DNA from: Adiantum capillus-veneris
Taxonomy: Eukaryota > Streptophyta > Polypodiopsida > Polypodiales > Pteridaceae
DNA: 64,000 nucleotides
Assembly: GCA_014529385.2 (NCBI GenBank)
Contig: CM043958.1
Coordinates: 87,079,025 to 87,143,024 of the forward strand
Direction of reading: 5' to 3'
The notes below the pieces were generated by a model. That model worked only from the letters and a program-made list of their open reading frames with translations. It was not told the DNA's origin and made no database searches. Numbering within the stretch: position 1 is the stretch's first letter; the number at the start of each line of letters is the position of its first letter. Both the position numbers and the translations under genes were made by a program. Below, in pieces: positions 38,691-51,222 of the stretch.

Positions 38691-40189
38691 ATAAACGTTA
38701 TAAGATGAGAGGAAAAAATATCAAAATCGTGTGATGACCCTAAACCATAAACAACTGACATACATTGTAGCAAAAAATGATATATTATGATTGCAAACCA
38801 TCCACTATAAAATAAATGATTGAAAGTTTAAGAATAAACAAAGCAAACACAAAGAGAGAGAGAGAGAGATAGAGAGAGGTAAACAGTGTGAGGGATGCTC
38901 ATCACAAGAATTGGACCATGTTATGTGCATTACAAAATACACATAAACAATTGAAGCATACATGTGAACAACCCATCTTGTATAAGGTACGCTCAACACA
39001 AGTCATGGACGTTGTTGTGATGTTGATTGAGAGTTTATCAATCTAATTGATGATGAAGTGTGTGGAACACACATCACAACCATCAGCGGCAGACAGTTTA
39101 ACAATCTCAAATCGTGGCCAAACATTGTAGATACCCTCAAGTCATCTAGTGATGAGTGGCGTATCTACGGATTGTAAAGTACAAGGGCACCTAATCTGCA
39201 TGCAAAGGCCCTACGCCAACCAACCAATTCTCCCTCTTTCACTCCTGCAGCCATGATTCTATACCTCCTCCCTTCATTTGTTCATATATAAACCATATCA
39301 AAATCCCTCTCTCTCTCTCTCTCCCCCCTCTCAGTCACACTACCTACATCAGTAGACATTGTTGAAGCTCTTTAACGACTGGAGTCAAAGTATCTCTCTT
39401 TTTCTTTGTCTCTCTCCCCTAGTATGACTGCGTACAGAAGTAGACATTGCCCAATCTCCTCACCAACTGCTACAAGAGCCCACAGCTCATTCAGGAGTGT
39501 GTAGCCTCTTTTGGAGTGGCCTCATACACACACATAGAGTGGGATTTTGATGACATTGTCTTCTTTGACTATAGGTACAGATACAGGTACATGTACATGT
39601 ACATAGAGCGACTTGGTTAGATTTCTTTGTGATTCTTAGGCTTGATTTTGGCTTTGGATACGGCATAAGCATCAACTCACAAGCTACAGGTTTCAGTGCT
39701 TGCAATATTCTGATTCTAGTGGGAGCAGTTTTTTACACATACATGCATATGTTGACACTTTTGACAGTGTTTGATCTCTTCTGAGAGCGATTTGATTCCC
39801 CGCAAGAATATTTCTCTGCATGCACATGCTTTTCATGCATCTTTGAGCATCGTGACAATCTTGTATGTCTTTGTGGATATTTCCATTATACAATTTTGTG
39901 GAACCATCTTTTGGCTAGTACGGCAGTCCCGACCATTTTTGAGATTTGGTCCGGATGATAGCCATTTTTGAGACTTGGATATATGTTTTGCTTCCAACGT
40001 TGTTTAAGGTTCAATAGCATGAGGTTTTCATTGAGTTGGGGTATTCTCAAATGTGAAGATACCTTCGGTGATACAGGTAGCTGGAGCATTCCTTACGAGA
40101 CCTCGCCATAGGACATGTATAGAGTCGTATAGCTATGCATGTCTACGATTAGACTGCATCTTGGTGAGTCGGTGTACTTTTTAGTGTTA
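38691..40189. other. Intergenic, no gene seen
   Basis: AT-rich sequence with a short AG run (38850-38878) and a CT run near 39308. The 5' LTR and primer-binding site of the following copia element should be here, but I could not match any part of it to the LTR at 43964-44249. Confidence 0.3.
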
Positions 40190-40834
40190 GAATGCGAAAC
40201 TACTCATGCTTTATGGCAGAAATTATGAAACACTTATGCAAAGGATACAGCTAGCAATAAGGTTTTCCTGATGCGAAAACTTTTCAACCTTCGTATGAAG
40301 GAGTCAGCTAGTGTTGCCAGTCATATCAATGATTTTGATTCTCTTTTTGCCTAGATTTGTGCATAGTGCATGACCATTGATGATGAGATGAAAGAAATCT
40401 TTTTGCCTTGTTCATTGCCACCCTCTTGGGATATCTTTTGCACGGCTATTAGTAACACTGCTCCTAATGGTACGCCAAAGTATGATGATGTTACTAGTGC
40501 ACTTTTGTCAGAGAAGATGCGTCAGAAGACCATGACTAGCTTGCATTATGGCAAAGCTCATTATGTGCAAAGGAATGATAAGCAACGTAAGGGCCGTTCT
40601 TTGCAACGTGAGTCCAAGAAAGAGGGCAATAGAGATGCATCAAAGGGTAGATCAAATTCTCGTGGTTGCCGCAATGTTCAATGCCATTATTGTGATAAGT
40701 TTGGTCACATAAAGAAGGATTGTTATGCTTGGAAGCATGACAAAGAGAAGGGCAAAGGTAAAAGCAAAGATTATGCTGATAAAGAGGAGAAACCAAAGAG
40801 TTTGGTCAAGATTGAAGAATTGAACATAGTTTAG
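40190..40834 (+). pseudogene. copia gag
   Basis: The first part (from about 40190) carries a typical UBN2-type gag pattern (CETTHALWQKL, then KLFNLRMKESASVASHI) with TGA and TAG stops. From 40370 the frame is open for 154 codons (CSLPPSWDIFCTAI), a basic region follows, and the CCHC knuckle CHYCDKFGHIKKDC lies near 40683. It ends at TAG 40832. The knuckle would bind RNA during packaging. Confidence 0.8.
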
Positions 40835-40861
40835 GATGACAGTGATGCGCAAGACATTAAT

Positions 40862-42403
40862 ATGTTGACTAAAAATATTGATGTCTTTTATGATGCACAA
40901 GATACTCTATCTTTGCAGAGTTCTATGTCAACTGAACTCCTTGTTAGTGGTGAAGTATCCCATACATGGATTCTTGATTTGGGTGCTCGTTGCATGTCAC
41001 ACCTCATAGGTTTTGGTTTACTACATACGAAGGAAACATTGGCTCTATTATACTTGGTGACGACTACTCTTGTGAGATTGTTGGCGTAGGTGATATTGCC
41101 AGGGTTATGGAAAACGGGGTGAATTTTATCATCCATAATGTGCGTCATGTTCCAGCCTTGACACGCAATTTGATTTTGGTTGTACGTCTTGATGACTTGG
41201 TTTACAAAGTCACTTTTCATCAGTAGTCAAGTGGCATGTTGCGAAGGGTCATCTTATTATAGCCCATGGTTGTAAAGTTGGTTCAATTTATCCTCTTTAT
41301 GTATCTGATAAAAACAGTGTTCTTTCTGTAACCAAGCTGCCAACCGTTGCTTTGTGGCATAACCGGTTAGGACATATGTCAAAGAAGGGAATGGAGATAC
41401 TTTTTTTATTTTCCCTTTTGTGAGAACTATCGATATGGAAAGCAAACATGGACACATCGTACACATTATTTTGACAAAGAAAGAAAACCCTTAGAGCTTG
41501 TGCACAGTGATTTATGTGGGCCTATGCCTTCTAAATCCCATGGTGGTGCATCCTATTATGTTACATTTATTGACGATGCAGCACACATGTTTGGGTCTAT
41601 GCCATGAAGTCTAAAGATGAGACCTTTCCTTGCTTCAAGAAGTTCTTATCTAGTATTGAAACTCACTCTGAATATAAGTTGAAAGCTTTGCGCTCAAACA
41701 ACTCTAGAGAATATATCTCCAAATAGTTTACAAACTTCTATTCAAGTAGGGGAATTAAGCGTGAGTTTACAGCTCCTTATACCCCTACACAAAATAGTGT
41801 CGCGGAACGAATGAGTAGGACCATCCAAGAGAGGATTATGCCTATTCTATCACCAGGCTAATTTACCGCAAGCATTTTGGGTCAAAGCATTATACACAGC
41901 CATGTACTTCACCACATGCTTCATTACAGTTTTGTGTACCTTTGGAGTTATGGTCAAAACGACATAAATTGTCTTATGAAAAAATCCGCATATTTGGCTG
42001 TGAAGCTTATGCACATGTACCCAAGGAGTTGTGTGCTAAACTAGATCCTAAGTCCAAGAAATGCATCTTCATTGGCTATGGTGTAGATGTTCAATTTGGC
42101 TATTGTTTACGGAATTTAGAAATTCCATCAATGATCTGTAGCAGTGATGTTATCTTTAATGAGACTAAGATGCATAGAGAACCGGTGAAAGAGGTTGAAT
42201 TTTGGAAAGTGATGTTTTTTTATGTATCACCTCCTACCCAGATAGCTCCCGAGCCACTTATTACACATGCTAGGACGAGTTCTGATCTGCTGCCGCAGAG
42301 ATCTCAAAGAGTCTCACATCCGCCAAAAAGTTTTGTTCTAGGCATGGATTTTGCTTTGTTGACATATAGTGGTGAGCCTTCTGTTACAAAGAGGCTATGC
42401 TAG
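40862..42403 (+). pseudogene. copia protease and integrase
   Basis: The protease start TWILDLGARCMSH (near 40966) has DLG where the family has DSG, which by itself would abolish catalysis. The GAG-pre-integrase segment (LWHNRLGHMSKKGMEIL) is near 41355. The integrase core is recognisable but out of frame in several places: LELVHSDLCGPMPSKSHGG near 41500, followed by a damaged second acidic block. The C-terminal part is open again from 41942 (IFGCEAYAHVPKELCAKLDP and KKCIFIGYG). At least three frame changes are needed to read it through. Confidence 0.8.
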
Positions 42404-43878
42404 CAAATGGTAAGGTTCAGTGGGAACATGATATGAAGAGGGAGTTGTCGAGTATTGCAAAGAACAAAAAATGGGAACTTGTTCCATTGCCAAAAGGTAG
42501 GAAGGCATTGCCTTGTAAATGGGTTTACAAGGAAAATATTGACAATTACAAAGCTCGTTTAGTGGAGAAAGGTTTCAGGAAAGAATATGGTGTCGATTTC
42601 CATGAAATCTTTTCTCCGGTGGTCAAGATGAACACACTAAGAATGTTGCTAGCTTTGGTTTCCACTGAAGATATGGAGCTTGATCAAATGGATGCCATTA
42701 CAACTTTCTTACATGGTGATCTTGAGGAAGAGATTTATATGCAACAACCTGAAGGGTTTGTGCTAAAGCGCAAGGAACATTTGGTATGTAAGCTTCTAAA
42801 AAGTCTCTATGGCTTGAAGCAATCATCTAGACAATGGTATCAAAAGTTTGATGCATTTATGAATTCCTTAGGCTATAATCGTAGTAATGAGGATCCATGT
42901 CTTTATGTGAAAATACAACCCAATGGACATCTTATTATGCTTATCCTTTATGTAGATGACATGCTTATTTGCTGGTCATTCCAAGAAGGACATTGCTGAC
43001 TTGAAAACCAAGCTAAAAAGTCAATTTGACATGAAAGATTTGGGTGCAGCCAATCACATTTTGGATATGCGCATTACTCGTGATTGTAAGAAGGGGTTGT
43101 TGTACCTTTCTCAAAAAGAGTATGTGCACAAGGTTATTGATCGTTTCAACATGCAAAGGGGAAGGCTTTGAGTACTCTATTGCCTGCATATTTAAACTTA
43201 GCAAGAACAATTGTCCCAATCTGATGAGGAAAAAGTTGTAATGGTTAAGTTTCCTTATGCTTCAGCTTGTGGTAGTCTCATGTATGCCATGGTGGCTACA
43301 AGACTTAACATTGCACATGCAGTAGGAGTTGTCAATAGATTTAATTCTAACCCTGGTAAAAAGCATTGGGATGTTGTCAAGTTGAATTTCAGATACTTGA
43401 GTGGCACTACAAATAGACAGTTATGCTATGGCCGTGGAGAGTCATCTATTCAGGGATTTGTAGACAGTGATTATGCAGGCTGTGTTGATAGTCATAAATC
43501 AAAAACAGGTTGGATTTACACATTTGCTAGTTTTGCTATTTCTTGGAGATCCGTTCTTCAAGACTGTACATCCATTTCTACCACAAAGGCAGAGTATGCT
43601 GCATTGAGTGAGGCATGCAAAGAAGCTATTTGGCTTGCTCGCCTAGTGAAAGATCTTGGATTGGAGCAGTGTGTACACTAGTTCTTCACTATGACAGTCA
43701 GAGTGCTATCACCTTGGCTAACAATCTAGTGTTTCATTCCACAATGAAACACATTGATGTGTGTTATCACTTGAGTCGTGAATGCTTGGCAAACAAGAGC
43801 CTTGATCTAGTGAAGATTCCTACGTCAAAGAACACATCGGATGCACTCACTAAAAGCCTCTCCAGCCATCAGTTTTAG
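42397..43878 (+). pseudogene. copia reverse transcriptase and RNase H
   Basis: 42397-42999 encodes the copia reverse transcriptase: WELVPLPKGRKALPCKWVYK, VDFHEIFSPVVKMNTLRMLL, then the intact catalytic box ILYVDDMLI near 42950. A frame change at about 42965 leads into 42956-43171 and another into 43211-43681. RNase H occupies about 43450-43878, with SDYAGCVDSHKSKTGWI, STTKAEYAALSEACKEAIWL and the final DALTKSL. TAG at 43679 interrupts it. The catalytic residues are kept, so decay is moderate. Confidence 0.88.
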
Positions 43879-43963
43879 CATTGTTGTGAGTTGATGGGCA
43901 TTGGGTGAAAAGTGGTTATCTTCCATTCTTATGGTATCCCACATTGGCCATCAAGTGGGAGAA

Positions 43964-44249
43964 TGTTAGGTTTGATGGCTATGTGGCCGACCGCCCATCA
44001 CTAACTGCTATTAACCCTAAGTGTACAGCTATACATTTGTGTGAGCCACTAACACTAAGTATAGTGTGTATTGTGCCTTAGTGCATAAGACAAAGAAGAA
44101 AGAAAGGGGACACACATTGTGTGTCGGCTCTCCCCCTCCAAACTGTGTGTGTGGCTATGGTGGTGTGTGTGAAAATGTATGTGTGTATTCATCTTCCGCT
44201 TCCAGGTGCTCTCGGCTCCTCTCCTTCAGTCTACTTTGATACCCAAACA
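43964..44249 (+). repeat. Probable copia LTR (286 bp)
   Basis: It begins TGTTAGG right after a purine-rich AGTGGGAGAA tract (the expected polypurine tract) and ends CCCAAACA, so it has TG...CA ends. Directly after it comes TTGTATTAGAACCAC, close to the copia primer-binding site (TGGTATCAGAGCC, initiator tRNA). No second copy was found in the window, so the borders rest on signals rather than on a repeat pair. Confidence 0.5.
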
Positions 44250-44264
44250 TTGTATTAGAACCAC

Positions 44265-45962
44265 AAGGATTGTCTTACTTTTTTTCATAGGTAATTTTGG
44301 CATTTTAAAGAAGGCTACTATAACCTTTCACCTTTTAATGCCAATTGTAAGCAGAAATATCACACATTCATGGAGACTTCTAACTTTTAACATGGCATGT
44401 CCACTGTATTTCTATCAATGTGATTGCTCAAATTTAGTACAAATTCTCTCTAGAATTATCAGTTTTAAAATCAATAGACTCAAGATATTCCAGCTTTTGG
44501 CCACTTTACATGGCACTTATTTGGATTTTAATGAAGCATATGTTGGGCAATGCTTACTGATGGGTACTTACCTCTACACTTGAATTTGATGCCAACAACT
44601 TTTGGAACACTACCGTAGCCTATCCAAACAGTTATACATTGAGCTTATAAGTACCTCTTTGTTACAAGACCAATACCCACTGGTTTTCCCAACTTTTGAA
44701 ACTACTCTGCAAATTTATATAGCACCTTTATTGTCTATTTATTTGTATTGAAATTTGTTTGTCTCAATCCCAACTTTGTATCAATTTTATCATTAATAGT
44801 TTTTTTTAAAATGTTAATGTATTTAGTGTATGATTAGATTGTTGTTGAATTTAAAAGGAAGTCATTTTTATTTCTTTGTTTTTGAGAAAAAAGTTTTGCA
44901 GATAAAACTAATTACAATGTTATCATATCAAGCTCCAAGAATGATAATACCCCTCTTGAAAAATCATTTCAATTATCCTTGATAAGCACGATCTATTTAT
45001 GTATCTTTAGAACTAAATGTAACATTATCTAATTCAACACAAGTGCTTATTTCATCTCTTCTCTTATCTTGGCCTCTCCAAATTCCCCAACCTTCACAAC
45101 ATCTCCTTATGCGAGAATCATCTAGTTTAATAGTAGTTTGATGAATTAATGTTTATTATATTTAATTTCTTTTAAGTGAGTCTTTTTGCCGATATTCTCA
45201 CACCCCTATAGATACCCAAGAAACTTTGCAGCACGCAAGAATTCTTCTAGATACTTTTAAGCCGACAGAACCTCCTTATTCATTTACATAACGTGGAAAA
45301 ATCCATTATTTCTAATGTCATGGCTTCTACTTTCGTTATAGCATAAATTGCTTATTCTAGTGGTATGGGACACTAGAATAGGTATTATATGGATGACAAC
45401 ATGCATAAACAACGTTGTTTAGTTTAATAAAAATTTCCCTTTATTATGAGATGTTCTTAATACAAAATACTAATCACTATTTTTTACCAATATAGTTGCA
45501 AATTTCTTATCTTTGCAACCGAGGATAGTTGCTTTTTAACGGTGGCAAGGTATGTAATGGAATTGATATTTTACTATTTATTGCAGCTCTGACAGGTGGA
45601 AAAAGAATTAGCAACTAATGGACTATGTGAAAGGATATTTCATTTTATGTATATGTTATTATTCAAAGTTCTCTTTATGAGCTTTGACCATTTATGATCG
45701 GCTGGCCAGTTTGTACTCACATTGAGCATTCAAGACATCTATAAGTAAATACGTGCAAGATGGAGATTCTCACTCTTGCATGAGGGAAGATTGCACCCGG
45801 TGTCTGTGTTATTCTTCTCTCATGTCCTCTCTCCACTTTCATCGTGCTGGCATAGCACTCTGCTCTAGGAGGAGCGTCTGCTTGCTCTCTCGCTCCTTGT
45901 CTCTCTATGTTCACGTACAACTTTGATTCCATGCTTGTGAATGTGCCAGGTATGCATATTTA
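44265..45962. other. Intergenic, no gene seen
   Basis: AT-rich sequence with no recognised domain. It lies between the copia LTR and the 3' side of the minus-strand copia element, whose LTR should be here but was not recognised. Confidence 0.3.
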
Positions 45963-48071
45963 TCATTTTATGGTTTGTAATGCACTATTCTCGGTATTTT
46001 GCAAGGATCTCCATGCTCCCGTTTGTAGCAGCTTAGACCCTAGGCTATGCATAAATATGATGACATGTGAGACTGCAAACTGAATATCCAGCCTCCTATT
46101 GCATACATAAATGACGCATCCAATAGTAGTTTGGTAAAGAGTGACATCTGCAGAATCACCAGCATCATGAAGACTCAATTTCAAACATGTTTCCATCGGA
46201 GTGGCAATAGGTTTGCAATGTCTCTATGTAACTTTTCTGACACAATGCAATACCACCATCACACTACTTAAACTGTATATGCATGTAATGATGCAACAGT
46301 CCCAATCTTGAAAGAAGCATTCAAATCATCCTTAAATTCAGCAATATGTCTCTCATTTGATCCAGTGATCAGCAAATCATCCACATAGAGAATGATTACA
46401 TACAATGTTCTTTGTGTTGGACTGTTATGAAAGCCTCGTTTGACCAAATGAGTGTCAAATTTATCATACCAAGCACGAGGAGATTGCTTCAACCCATACG
46501 AATATTTATTACATCTGCATACTTTATCCTCTTGTCCTTTTTTGACAAAGCTGCGAGGCTGCATTACATAAACTTCTGCAAATATATCACCATTCAAGAA
46601 AGAAGTAAAACAATGCCTAGCTAATGTACATCCCAATCAAAATGAGCTTCCAATGCACATTAAAAATGCATAGTAGTCATACAACAAGTGGGAGAAAAAG
46701 TCTCTTCACAATATATGCCTTTTTTATGTGCATAACCTTTTGCAACAATTTGAGCCTTATAACGATCAATCTCTCCATCCAGCTTGCGTTTCAACTTGTA
46801 AACCCAATTCATACCAATGGCCTTTTTGCCAGGAGGCAAATCACATAAAGTCCATGTGTCATTTTCTATAAGTGCATCATATTTTCATCGCATGGTAGCC
46901 ATACAATTTTTTGAATTTTGTGCTTCATCAAAAGATAGAGGTTCCTCAACATCATGTAAGCTAGACACATCCAAAGCATAACAATCTAATGCATAAGATG
47001 CATGGTGAGAACATAAACGAGTACAACTAGACAAAGGTGAATCCAATTTAATATCAAGAAAAGTATGCACCAGCCATTTATGCATACCTCTAGCCTACAC
47101 ATTCTCAGCCCTTTCCTCATCAAGTACATCATGTACATCTACATCGGTAATAGGCTGATCTATATCATTTTCAAAAACCCACATAGGATGTACATTTACC
47201 TCATTGGAATTTACATTTTAACTTCCACCACACTGAAAAGAGGCAACAAAGTGTCATAAATGTCCTGTGAGCTTACATTATTACATGACAAAAATGGTTG
47301 AATAGAATCTTTCACAAACACAACATCCCATGAGACCAAGACACGCTTTTTTTGTGGATGATACAACCTGTAACCTTTGCTTTCAGTACTATAACCAACA
47401 AAAATACACTTGACAGGCTTATCATTCACTTTTCTACACTGTGTTTGTGGCACCAAAGCATATGCCAAATAGCCCAAAACACGCACGCACTCAATAGAAG
47501 GCTTTCTATCATGCCATGATTCATATGGAGTCGTTGACTGCAAAGCTTTCATAGGAAACCTCTTTATTAGTACATAAGTGTCACACATGATGGTCTCAAT
47601 CCAAAACAAATGCGGTAAAGCTTGACTTTTGACCACACATCATGCCATTTCCGAAAGTGACCTATTTTTCCTCTCAACAACACCATTTTGGTGAGGTGTA
47701 TAAGGCACTTTACATTGGTGTTTTATCACACTACTAGCTAGAAATCCATTAAATTCATGAGACATATACTCCCCCCTTGATCGGAACGAAGGGTGCCCAT
47801 AGTACATTTCAAGACATTTTCATAGCCAGAAATTGTTTGAAGCACATAACACTTTGGACTTTGCTTTAAGCGGATATACCCATGCGTGCCTGCAGTAGTC
47901 GTCAACAAAAGTCACAAAGTAAAGGTTTCCCAAGGATGGAGTTTGCATGGGCCCACAAATATCATTATGCACAAGCTGCAACCTGCATGAAGCCCTAAAT
48001 GAACCATCCTTTGGAAACTTTGAACGCTGCAACTTACCCAAAATACAGCCTTCACAAATATGTTTGACAGG
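45963..48071 (-). mobile_element. Second Ty1/copia element (3' two-thirds), split by CACTA B
   Basis: Minus-strand copia remnants in order: GAG-pre-integrase and integrase start at 47820-48071 (HICEGCILGKLQRSKFP, then LVHNDICGPMQTPSLGN), integrase C-terminal half at 47211-47636 (VLGYLAYALVPQTQC and KCIFVGYSTESKGYRLY), reverse transcriptase at 46268-46636 (SYGLKQSPRAWYDKFDTHL and ILYVDDLLITGSN), and an RNase H-side segment at 45963-46196. Stops and frameshifts are common. The coding sequence stops at the left end of element B and resumes at 63687, on the far side of B. Confidence 0.85.
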
Positions 48072-48330
48072 CACTACAAGAGGTTGTGTGCACTCGTGAC
48101 GCTGTTAGCGACAGAAATACATTGGGTTTTTATACTCCTCGACGTTGCTAATAGCGTCGATACGGAAACATCACTATGAGCTTGCAATAACGATCGCTAT
48201 ATGCATCGCTATATTTGTCACTATATAGCGACGCCTATAGCGACCATCATAGATACGATCACAGTCCATCTATATCAATGTTTTTAGCGACGCTGCAGAG
48301 CCTTATATAGCGACGGTCATAGCAACGTTT
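48072..48330. repeat. Left terminal and subterminal repeats of element B
   Basis: After the 12-bp terminal repeat come at least eight diverged copies of AGCGTCGCTAT or its complement (TAGCGACGCCTATAGCGACC and similar). They match the arrays in C but with more substitutions. Such repeats are the known binding sites of TNPA-type proteins in En/Spm. Confidence 0.85.
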
Positions 48331-48740
48331 GAGAGAATTTTTTTTGGTGGCAGGGCATTGAATGCCTTGCTACCCATCAACCATATTGAATGTTTCATTA
48401 CTTGGTTCACCTTTGAAAAAAAGTGCAAGCTTAAATATAGACCCAAAGTGGTCACCCGCAAGACAATATAACCATTAACTCCATCATCCATAGTATTGTT
48501 TGCAGAATAAAGATACAAAAGTGACAAGTAAATTGATGAAAGTAAATCAATGACAATTGTACACATCATAGGCAAAATCACTTGATTGTTAAAGTTTGCA
48601 AATGTAATAGTTACAACACCATTGTCATTATTGAAAAAATATACATGGTTTTCAAAACGACGTATAAAAGTCGTCTCATGATACATATGCTAGGACAAAA
48701 GGAAACTAATACTATCTAGCTACGGCTAGACTGACATAGT

Positions 48741-50063
48741 TTAATCAAATGTCTCATCGCATCCAAGCGGCGTATCTGTCGGATTCTGCAAAAAAAAAAA
48801 CAATAAGACAACTTTCTGTAAGTATAAACATATAACGACGTTTATAAAACAATACAAACAAATAGAAAAGAGTAAACGCTAATACTATCCATGCCGCCGC
48901 AAGAACTCAGAATGTCCATCAGGGCGTTTAAGCCCTTCCTGCCTACGTACTCGCGCTCGTACGGTGTGGGGTCACATCCTGTCATCGACCACTGTCAAAA
49001 CATACAAAGAATCCATTATGTTAGAATTTAAAAACCCCTAAACCCTAAACTATCAAACCTAAAGAGCAATGCAAAAACACTTACAAAATTGGCCTCAAAT
49101 TATGCCCACCCGCTGCTCCCCAAGTGGTGCGAGCTCCCTGCCTCTACTCGCGCTCTAGCTGCCTCCTTTTGTTGCTTCCACTTCTCGGGATTCTCGGGCG
49201 CTGCTTTCTTCGCATTCTTATAATCTTCTTTGTCCAGCCAATCTGGTCTGTTCCACCCATGCTTGATTTTTTTTTGCACTTTAGAACGCTTGTGCTTGCA
49301 GTAGTCGCGCATTCGAGCCTTCATCAGGTCTTCATTGAAGCGGTCATCCCGTGTTGGAATGGGAAACTCATCATGAAGCATGCTGATGACTCTATCTTTT
49401 AAATCACTTGGTACTTCACTCCAAGTGTTTAGTATGTAGTGTCTAAACACCTGAGAGCAAAGACCGCGCATGAGCGAGATCACCTTCTTGCATTCATCAT
49501 CCAAGATGATTCCGCTACTGAAGTCGACGGAATAAGGCAAGCCCTCTCGCCGGTGGCGCATGAACCTAGGTGTCCCGACAGGGGTCTCTAGTGGCGTGTC
49601 AACGGGGGTACAGACGTCAGGTGTGTCCACTAGAGTCTAGGCCCCAAAGCGAGGAGTGTCGACTGGAGTGACTCTTGGAGGAGTAGCTAGTGGTGTGTAG
49701 CCACTAGGAACGGCCCCGTCAGCCGCGCAAAACCTCGTGTAGATGGCAATGTCGTGGCTGGTGTTGGGGCAGGCAAAGAAGGGGAGAGTAAAGAGCCTCC
49801 TCAAACACGAGGCGGTGTCGACAAATTGGCGGCGGCATCCCCACAACAACCGCCATCGCCACCACTAGAGCGCTAGTGCGCACCCTACACGAGTGTGAAG
49901 ATCCTCTCGTCAACAACGAAGCTTCAGAGTCCACTGAATGCTCCAAAACATAGGGATACGTGGTCGGAGTAGGAACGCGTGATGGTGCGCCAGAGCGATG
50001 ACGCTCCACGTACCACTGTCTCTGCTCAGGTGACAAAGAAGAAAGAAAATCCTCATCATCCAT
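48741..50063 (-). pseudogene. CACTA B accessory (Transposase_24-like) gene
   Basis: It mirrors the intact gene of C (51859-53172) exon by exon: start MDDEDFLSSLSPEQRQWYVE at 50063, basic core at 49100-49630 (HDEFPIPTRDDRFNEDLMKA and KHKRSKVQKKIKHGW), a middle exon with the TGxxPTPYERE pattern near 48975, and a last exon ending NPTDTPLGCDETFD at 48741. A frameshift near 49860 and a stop near 49637 break the Ser/Pro-rich N-terminal half. Splice sites look kept. The family role, binding subterminal repeats, is inferred. Confidence 0.85.
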
Positions 50064-50130
50064 ACCTGCATTAAACACACGAACATTTAAATTTAATATT
50101 GAATGAATGGAGAAGAAAACATGGACAAGT

Positions 50131-50166
<36 letters not shown>

Positions 50167-50230
50167 GACTCATAAAGGGAGAGGGATTCCTGTGTAGAGA
50201 GATTTTGTTGAATTTCTGTGAATTTGTAAA

Positions 50231-50478
50231 AGCACTGTGCTCCGGGTGCGATGGAGACTGAAGCTGCATCGCGAAGGTCTGCTCATAGAAGTTGCTTACT
50301 CCACCATTAAATCTAATTGATCGGGTGAAAGAGACATTGAGAAGCAGTAGTAGTACTTCTTAGTGTCTCTTTCACTTGATCAGCTAGATCTAGTGGTGGG
50401 ACGAGCAGCATCTATATTGAGCAAACCAGCTTCGCGATTGCAGCTTCAGTCTCCATCCCCCACTCGGAGCGCAGTGCT
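50231..50478. repeat. 248-bp foldback insertion in element B
   Basis: The first half (AGCACTGTGCTCC, then ATGGAGACTGAAGCTGC and TGAAAGAGACA) is the reverse complement of the second half over about 120 bp per arm, with mismatches and a small loop near 50353. Element C lacks the segment: there the accessory-gene leader runs straight through, so the foldback and its flanks (about 50110-50530, including an AG run at 50136-50165) were inserted in B. No coding sequence. Confidence 0.8.
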
Positions 50479-50651
50479 CGTCGTCCCTGCTTGTGAGAAC
50501 ATACTTAGAGCATACGTACCTGGAGTGGATGCAAAGACCATTAAATACAATGACGCAATGATGCATATAGATAGAAATGGACAAAAAGCCACGTGAATAC
50601 AATATACATTATAAAACGGAGCTAGATTGTTCAAATATAATATTTATGGCT

Positions 50652-51222
50652 TTAAGAGGTCTCTCTCTCATCCTCGCAAAGCTCAGCATAACTTCCTATA
50701 TCTATATAGAGCTCTCCCTTTAAACAGATATCCTCCGTTTCATTTTGTAGATCCTCTGCATGTACCCTATAGAGAGTAGCAGCTTGATGCTCATCTGGCA
50801 CCACCTCAGCGGCTTCTTACTGAGCATCTTCTCTGATCTCTTCCATTGATGCCGCTGTGATTGGCACATGATAGCCTTCATACGTCCGTGCACTACGAGG
50901 GGCTACCTCTATGACGTACCACCAGTTTGATGCAGACTTTGTAGGATGAAATATCACGGCCTGCCAGAGCCACATAGCTTACATGAGAGCTTCCAAGCAC
51001 ATAACTTCTAAAATGGGATGTTAACTATTTACATACTTACTTGTTCACAATTCTCGGGTAGTATGAAAGTGTCTCTTAGGTCAGTCCATTTCTTAGTTGA
51101 ATCCACCTCAAGAAAACCACACTCTCCTCTACGCACAGTAGCGTTTGCAACCCTCCATGATTATCTTGAACCATTGCACGTCGAACAAGTTGACAAAAAA
51201 TCCTCTATAATCGATCCTCAAA
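50652..51222 (-). pseudogene. CACTA B transposase 3' part (DUF4216 end), cut by element C
   Basis: Homologous to 53394-53950 of element C: the DUF4216-type end (VVFHPTKS..WYVIEV region, minus) and the acidic C-terminus. Scattered stops occur. At 51222 it is interrupted by element C and resumes at 58879. Confidence 0.85.

Larger units (their letters stand above)
40190..43878 (+). mobile_element. Ty1/copia retrotransposon, decayed
   Basis: gag, protease, integrase, reverse transcriptase and RNase H follow in copia order on the plus strand. The polyprotein is broken by several stops and frameshifts, mainly in gag start, protease and integrase; the reverse transcriptase is the best preserved part. 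A probable 3' LTR begins 86 bp after the RNase H stop. Confidence 0.9.
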
